Source: an uncultured bacterium
Lineage (GTDB): Bacteria > Patescibacteriota > Minisyncoccia > Phycocordibacterales > PALSA-1337
NCBI GenBank assembly: GCA_903826185.1
Contig: CAIKDL010000102.1
Coordinates: forward strand, 1 to 5,569
Reading direction: 5' to 3'
Length of the DNA stretch: 5,569 nt
The notes below the pieces were generated by a model that saw nothing but the letters and a program-made list of their open reading frames with translations, had not been told where the DNA came from and made no database searches. This document shows positions 1-2,765 of this stretch, piece by piece. A program made the position numbers and the translations under genes. Position 1 is the stretch's first letter. The number at the start of each line of letters is the position of its first letter.

Positions 1-306
1 AACCCCGTGGGCGGTACGAAAAGCCACTCGTATGACTGACTGGGGCTGATCAAACAAGTAATCTCCACTCATGACGCGAGTACTTTCTCCTGTAATCACG
101 ACGAAAGCCTTGTACATGAACTGTGACCTGATGATACCTTGATCAGCCAGCTGCTTGGCCGCCTGCGAAAGGGTTGTACCAGTTTTTATGGAAATGATTG
201 CACCGGAAGGAAATTTTGACGGTGGTATGGAGGCAAAAATACTGGCTATGAGGATTATGACCACTGCCGACAATGAACAGATGAGGACTTTACGTTTCGT
301 GGACAT
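1..306 (-). CDS. mltG: Endolytic transglycosylase MltG (YceG-like), N-terminal 102 codons only
   Basis: The ATG is at 306-304 and the reading frame is open to base 1, so only the N-terminal 102 residues are present; the catalytic domain with its Glu lies outside. Seen: a short basic N-terminus (MSTKRK), one hydrophobic segment at residues 7-28 that fits a signal anchor, then a LysM-like stretch from about residue 36 with the family pattern 'I.TGTTLSQAAKQLADQGII', 'F' and 'MSGDYLFDQPQSV'. MltG/YceG proteins are inner-membrane lytic transglycosylases that cut nascent peptidoglycan strands and help set glycan length. The start follows the stop of the upstream gene by one base (TAATATG) and has no Shine-Dalgarno sequence, so translation is probably coupled to that gene. 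The order anchor, LysM-like domain and YceG pattern is diagnostic, although no active-site residue is visible here. Confidence 0.85.
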   Translation of the reverse strand, partial: MSTKRKVLICSLSAVVIILIASIFASIPPSKFPSGAIISIKTGTTLSQAAKQLADQGIIRSQFMYKAFVVITGESTRVMSGDYLFDQPQSVIRVAFRTAHGV

Positions 307-307
307 A

Positions 308-1585
308 TTATATAGGCAAATTGGCTGGCGCCTCGGACTTCTTCGAAGGTACGCGCTCCAATGTCGGCGTACTTGCCACAGCTCCTGGGAAGTGGAACAA
401 AGTCGCTAATTCCTCGGTATTCAGAACTAGTGGATTGTGATCAAATGGTGGATAAAAGAATGAGCGGCGCTTATAAGCCATGATAACCCACTTAGACATG
501 CGGTTACGGCGAATATCCTTATAATCTTGCCAAGGATATTCCAGATTACCCATCCAAGGACCGCCGGGTTTAAAACCATTTAGATACTCTGAGCTGAAAT
601 GCTTGAAATTGCCGATAATGCCACCGATGTTCGACGGATTGAAGAAATCTTTTTTGGCAATGTAAACCACACGAATGCCGGCGTCAAAAGCCTGCTTAGT
701 GATGCTGCGCTCCAGTGCCTCGACGATCTCTTGTTCACCTTTCGATATAGTCGGCATCTTCGTGAATCCAGATTCCTCATCTTTCATACCAGCAATCTTG
801 GTCTTGGGGTCGCGCATCAGGATCTTATTGACCTCAGTCTTAGCCGCTTCTTTCCAAGCATCATGTTTCTTGAAAAGATGTCCAGGCTTACGTTGCTCTC
901 CCTTATGAGCACGGATGATGATCTGTGCCCATATCTGCTGGTTTGGACCGACGCTTCCAAGAAATTCTAGAAATGGAACCAGAGGGTCAACTTTGAATTC
1001 CTCTTTAGGATCTTTGTCGAGCTTATAATCTATATAAGTCTTTATAGGGTATGCATCCGCAGCATCTTTTTTTGTAAAGACGAATTCCGTCGCCCAAACC
1101 TTCATTTGATCTTTATCGAAAACAACGGACCTGGCATAGTCTTCCCTTTCATAAACTTCTATTCCAGGAAATGTTGCGTAAAGCGCCGTCTCGATATTGT
1201 TCTTCGAAGATTTGCGACACCAGATGAAGAATTTGACCTGACCTTCTATGGAAACCATTTCCAAAGAGAACCAGGGTCTTGTTTCTCCCAGCCAAAGCTG
1301 TTTATACCAGTTACCATCGGCGGTGTTATGAAAAGAGTTCAAAAATAGCTCCATGGCCAACGGAGATTTGGACATCTCTTTTGGTAAACGGATCTCTATG
1401 ACGCTGTATTGTTGTGACAAAAAATACTTGGCATGCACATAACGCATCCACATGTCCCAAAATATCTTTCCGAACAAAGCCGCTAAAATTAACGGCGAGA
1501 ACGTGATCACATAGCCCGTTATAATCGGTATCATGTCGCCTTTGAAGGAGGCTGCGATATTAGAAAAGACCTGATCCAATGTCAT
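308..1585 (-). CDS. Membrane-anchored protein resembling the N-terminal domain of VirD4/TraC-type ATPases (DUF8128-like), no ATPase domain
   Basis: This is a 425-aa protein of unknown function. Seen: one N-terminal hydrophobic segment (about residues 18-42), then a soluble domain with conserved-looking blocks 'YSVIEIRLPKEMSKSPLAME' (60-79), 'RPWFSLEMVSIEGQVKFFIW' (103-122), 'PLVPFLEFLGSVGP' (201-214), 'QQIWAQIIIRAHK' (216-228), 'KGEQEIVEALERS' (282-294) and 'LNTEELATLFHFPG' (388-401), ending with 'PSKKSEAPANLPI'. From memory, these blocks match the region before the HerA/VirD4-like ATPase domain in Patescibacteria proteins labelled type IV secretory/conjugative DNA transfer. Here the stop codon comes where the ATPase would begin, and no Walker A motif is present. 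It starts 29 nt after the sigma-like gene and ends 1 nt before mltG, so it is probably co-transcribed with both. I infer an envelope-associated role, perhaps as partner of an ATPase encoded elsewhere. The family assignment is recall-based; the gene itself is secure. Confidence 0.75.
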   Translation of the reverse strand: MTLDQVFSNIAASFKGDMIPIITGYVITFSPLILAALFGKIFWDMWMRYVHAKYFLSQQYSVIEIRLPKEMSKSPLAMELFLNSFHNTADGNWYKQLWLGETRPWFSLEMVSIEGQVKFFIWCRKSSKNNIETALYATFPGIEVYEREDYARSVVFDKDQMKVWATEFVFTKKDAADAYPIKTYIDYKLDKDPKEEFKVDPLVPFLEFLGSVGPNQQIWAQIIIRAHKGEQRKPGHLFKKHDAWKEAAKTEVNKILMRDPKTKIAGMKDEESGFTKMPTISKGEQEIVEALERSITKQAFDAGIRVVYIAKKDFFNPSNIGGIIGNFKHFSSEYLNGFKPGGPWMGNLEYPWQDYKDIRRNRMSKWVIMAYKRRSFFYPPFDHNPLVLNTEELATLFHFPGAVASTPTLERVPSKKSEAPANLPI

Positions 1586-1614
1586 GGAGATATTGTATCA
1601 CAAAAGGCGAAGGC

Positions 1615-2661
1615 TTAGGCGGCAACTGGTGAATACTTACCATCCTTAGCATGAGTGAAATATTTTGGATTCTGGAGATTGACCAGGATAGTGTTTGGCT
1701 TGACGTAGCGCTCCTTCATAACCTTCTCGATTATCTGATCTTTAGTCATCGGACCATTCTTCTTCAAAGCCTCGGTGATGACGTCACGAACTATGCCTGG
1801 AGTGTAGCCCCATTCTGCGAGAGCGTAGAGACCGCGACCAACAAGGACGAAACGCTTGTCTTTTATCAGCTCATTGTGAGTTGTGGCAACATGAGCCTTC
1901 TTATTGAACATCTTTTCGATCTGCTTGGCGACATCACGGAAATGTATCGGTGAGCCGTGCTTCCTTATGACCAAGAAAGCGTAGTCACGCATGCCCTTTG
2001 TACTGATATTTGGTGAGTTAGTCATGCCCCAGTCACCCAAAGTGTTCTTGCCAATATTCTTAGAAATAGCCAACCAGCGACGAACGATCTCTTGGTTCTT
2101 ATAGCGCTCTGAAACATCCTCGAGATGGCTCAAGAATTTATTGACCATTTCTGATTCTGGAAGAAGATCATCTGTCTTCAAGTTTGAATAGAGGTTCCTG
2201 AGAGCAGCCTCAACCTTCTTAGCAACCTCTTCATTGACGTGCCAGCGGTGACGGAAGTCGTCGTCTTCTTTCTGCTTCTTGAATGGCTCGCCGACTACAA
2301 GGAGAAAATGTATGTGGTTCTGCAGGCTCTTGTCCTTGGAAACATGACCCAAGAAATCGTCCTCAACTACTATTCCACCCAAAGAATGTAGGAGTTCCTC
2401 TATCTCAGCGAAGGCCGCCTTCTCTTGCTTGTATTCCTCTGACTTGCGGACATTGGCAATGCCATAGTTTTCTATCTGACGGACACGCTCGCGAGTGATA
2501 CCGTACTTCTTGCCGATAGAATCCAAGGTCATGCGTTTGACGTCCTTGCCTAAGCCGTAGCGGAAGACGAGAACTTCATGCGCGCGATCTGGTAAAGATG
2601 ATAAAAGCCTTTTCACAACTTGCTTAGGTTTGAACGAAATAGCTGATTGGGTGGTTGCCAT
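1615..2661 (-). CDS. Sigma-70 region 4 / HARE-HTH transcription-associated protein
   Basis: This is a 348-aa cytoplasmic protein. Residues about 14-73 look like sigma-70 region 4: 'LPDRAHEVLVFRYGL' followed by the helix-turn-helix 'MTLDSIGKKYGITRERVRQIE' region, which in sigma factors contacts the -35 element and the RNAP beta flap. Residues about 75-215 are a helical linker without a family I recognise. Residues about 222-285 ('MRDYAFLVIRKHGSPIHFRDVAKQI' start, 'KDKRFVLVGRGLYALAEWGY' end) fit the HARE-HTH fold known from the RNAP delta subunit RpoE of Firmicutes. Residues about 288-345 look like another winged helix ending 'FTHAKDGKYSPV'. Sigma region 2 is absent, so it should not work as a stand-alone sigma factor; a regulator or RNAP accessory role is more likely (inference). 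Two promoters lie just upstream and the next gene follows after 29 nt. The ATG is the only sensible start and has no Shine-Dalgarno sequence. Confidence 0.85.
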   Translation of the reverse strand: MATTQSAISFKPKQVVKRLLSSLPDRAHEVLVFRYGLGKDVKRMTLDSIGKKYGITRERVRQIENYGIANVRKSEEYKQEKAAFAEIEELLHSLGGIVVEDDFLGHVSKDKSLQNHIHFLLVVGEPFKKQKEDDDFRHRWHVNEEVAKKVEAALRNLYSNLKTDDLLPESEMVNKFLSHLEDVSERYKNQEIVRRWLAISKNIGKNTLGDWGMTNSPNISTKGMRDYAFLVIRKHGSPIHFRDVAKQIEKMFNKKAHVATTHNELIKDKRFVLVGRGLYALAEWGYTPGIVRDVITEALKKNGPMTKDQIIEKVMKERYVKPNTILVNLQNPKYFTHAKDGKYSPVAA

Positions 2662-2704
2662 GTTATTGATTTAATAATAATTATGTTTCCCTGTTTATGA
2701 GTAT

Positions 2705-2733
2705 GTTTTATCACCTATACCCTATAAAGTCAA
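2705..2733 (-). promoter_or_regulatory. Downstream promoter P2 with extended -10
   Basis: On the minus strand, TTGACT (2733-2728, 5 of 6) is followed after 17 nt by TAAAAC (2710-2705, 4 of 6), preceded by TGA, which gives an extended -10 (TGnTAAAAC). The expected start is near 2698, about 37 nt before the ATG at 2661. The spacer contains the second copy of the 12-bp repeat. P1 would start transcription within or next to the P2 -35, so the two may interfere or be used under different conditions. Confidence 0.55.
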
Positions 2734-2750
2734 GTTATTATACCCTATAA
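2716..2750 (-). repeat. Pair of 12-bp direct repeats in the tandem promoters
   Basis: Two exact copies of TTATAGGGTATA (minus strand) lie at 2750-2739 and 2727-2716, 23 bp apart start to start. The core TATA-GGG-TATA is self-complementary apart from its centre, as in sites for dimeric regulators. Copy 1 overlaps the P1 -10 and copy 2 fills the P2 spacer, so a protein bound to both would cover both promoters. The role as operator is inference; AT-rich promoter sequence also produces such repeats by chance or by promoter duplication. Confidence 0.5.
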
Positions 2751-2765
2751 CGAATTATATGACAA
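2737..2765 (-). promoter_or_regulatory. Upstream sigma70-type promoter P1 of the sigma-like/mltG operon
   Basis: On the minus strand, TTGTCA (2765-2760, 5 of 6 to the -35 consensus) is followed after exactly 17 nt by a perfect TATAAT (2742-2737). The -35 lies inside the last codons of leuS. The expected start of transcription is near 2730, giving a leader of about 69 nt before the ATG at 2661. The -10 overlaps the first copy of a 12-bp direct repeat. Confidence 0.7.

Noticed and set aside
307..312. Perfect TATAAT (minus strand) just before the mltG start codon
   Set aside because: It touches the ATG, so a transcript would start inside the gene. It arises from the stop-start junction TAATATG, and no -35 was identified.
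1586..1614. Terminator between the sigma-like gene and the 425-aa gene
   Set aside because: The GC-rich bases after the stop form repeated GGC-type words but no stable hairpin followed by T residues, so I treat the genes as one operon.
2662..2754. Rho-independent terminator after leuS or a riboswitch in the gap
   Set aside because: No GC-rich stem followed by a T-run is present. The only inverted repeats are short A/T arms that coincide with the promoter elements, and the gap is too short for a known riboswitch.
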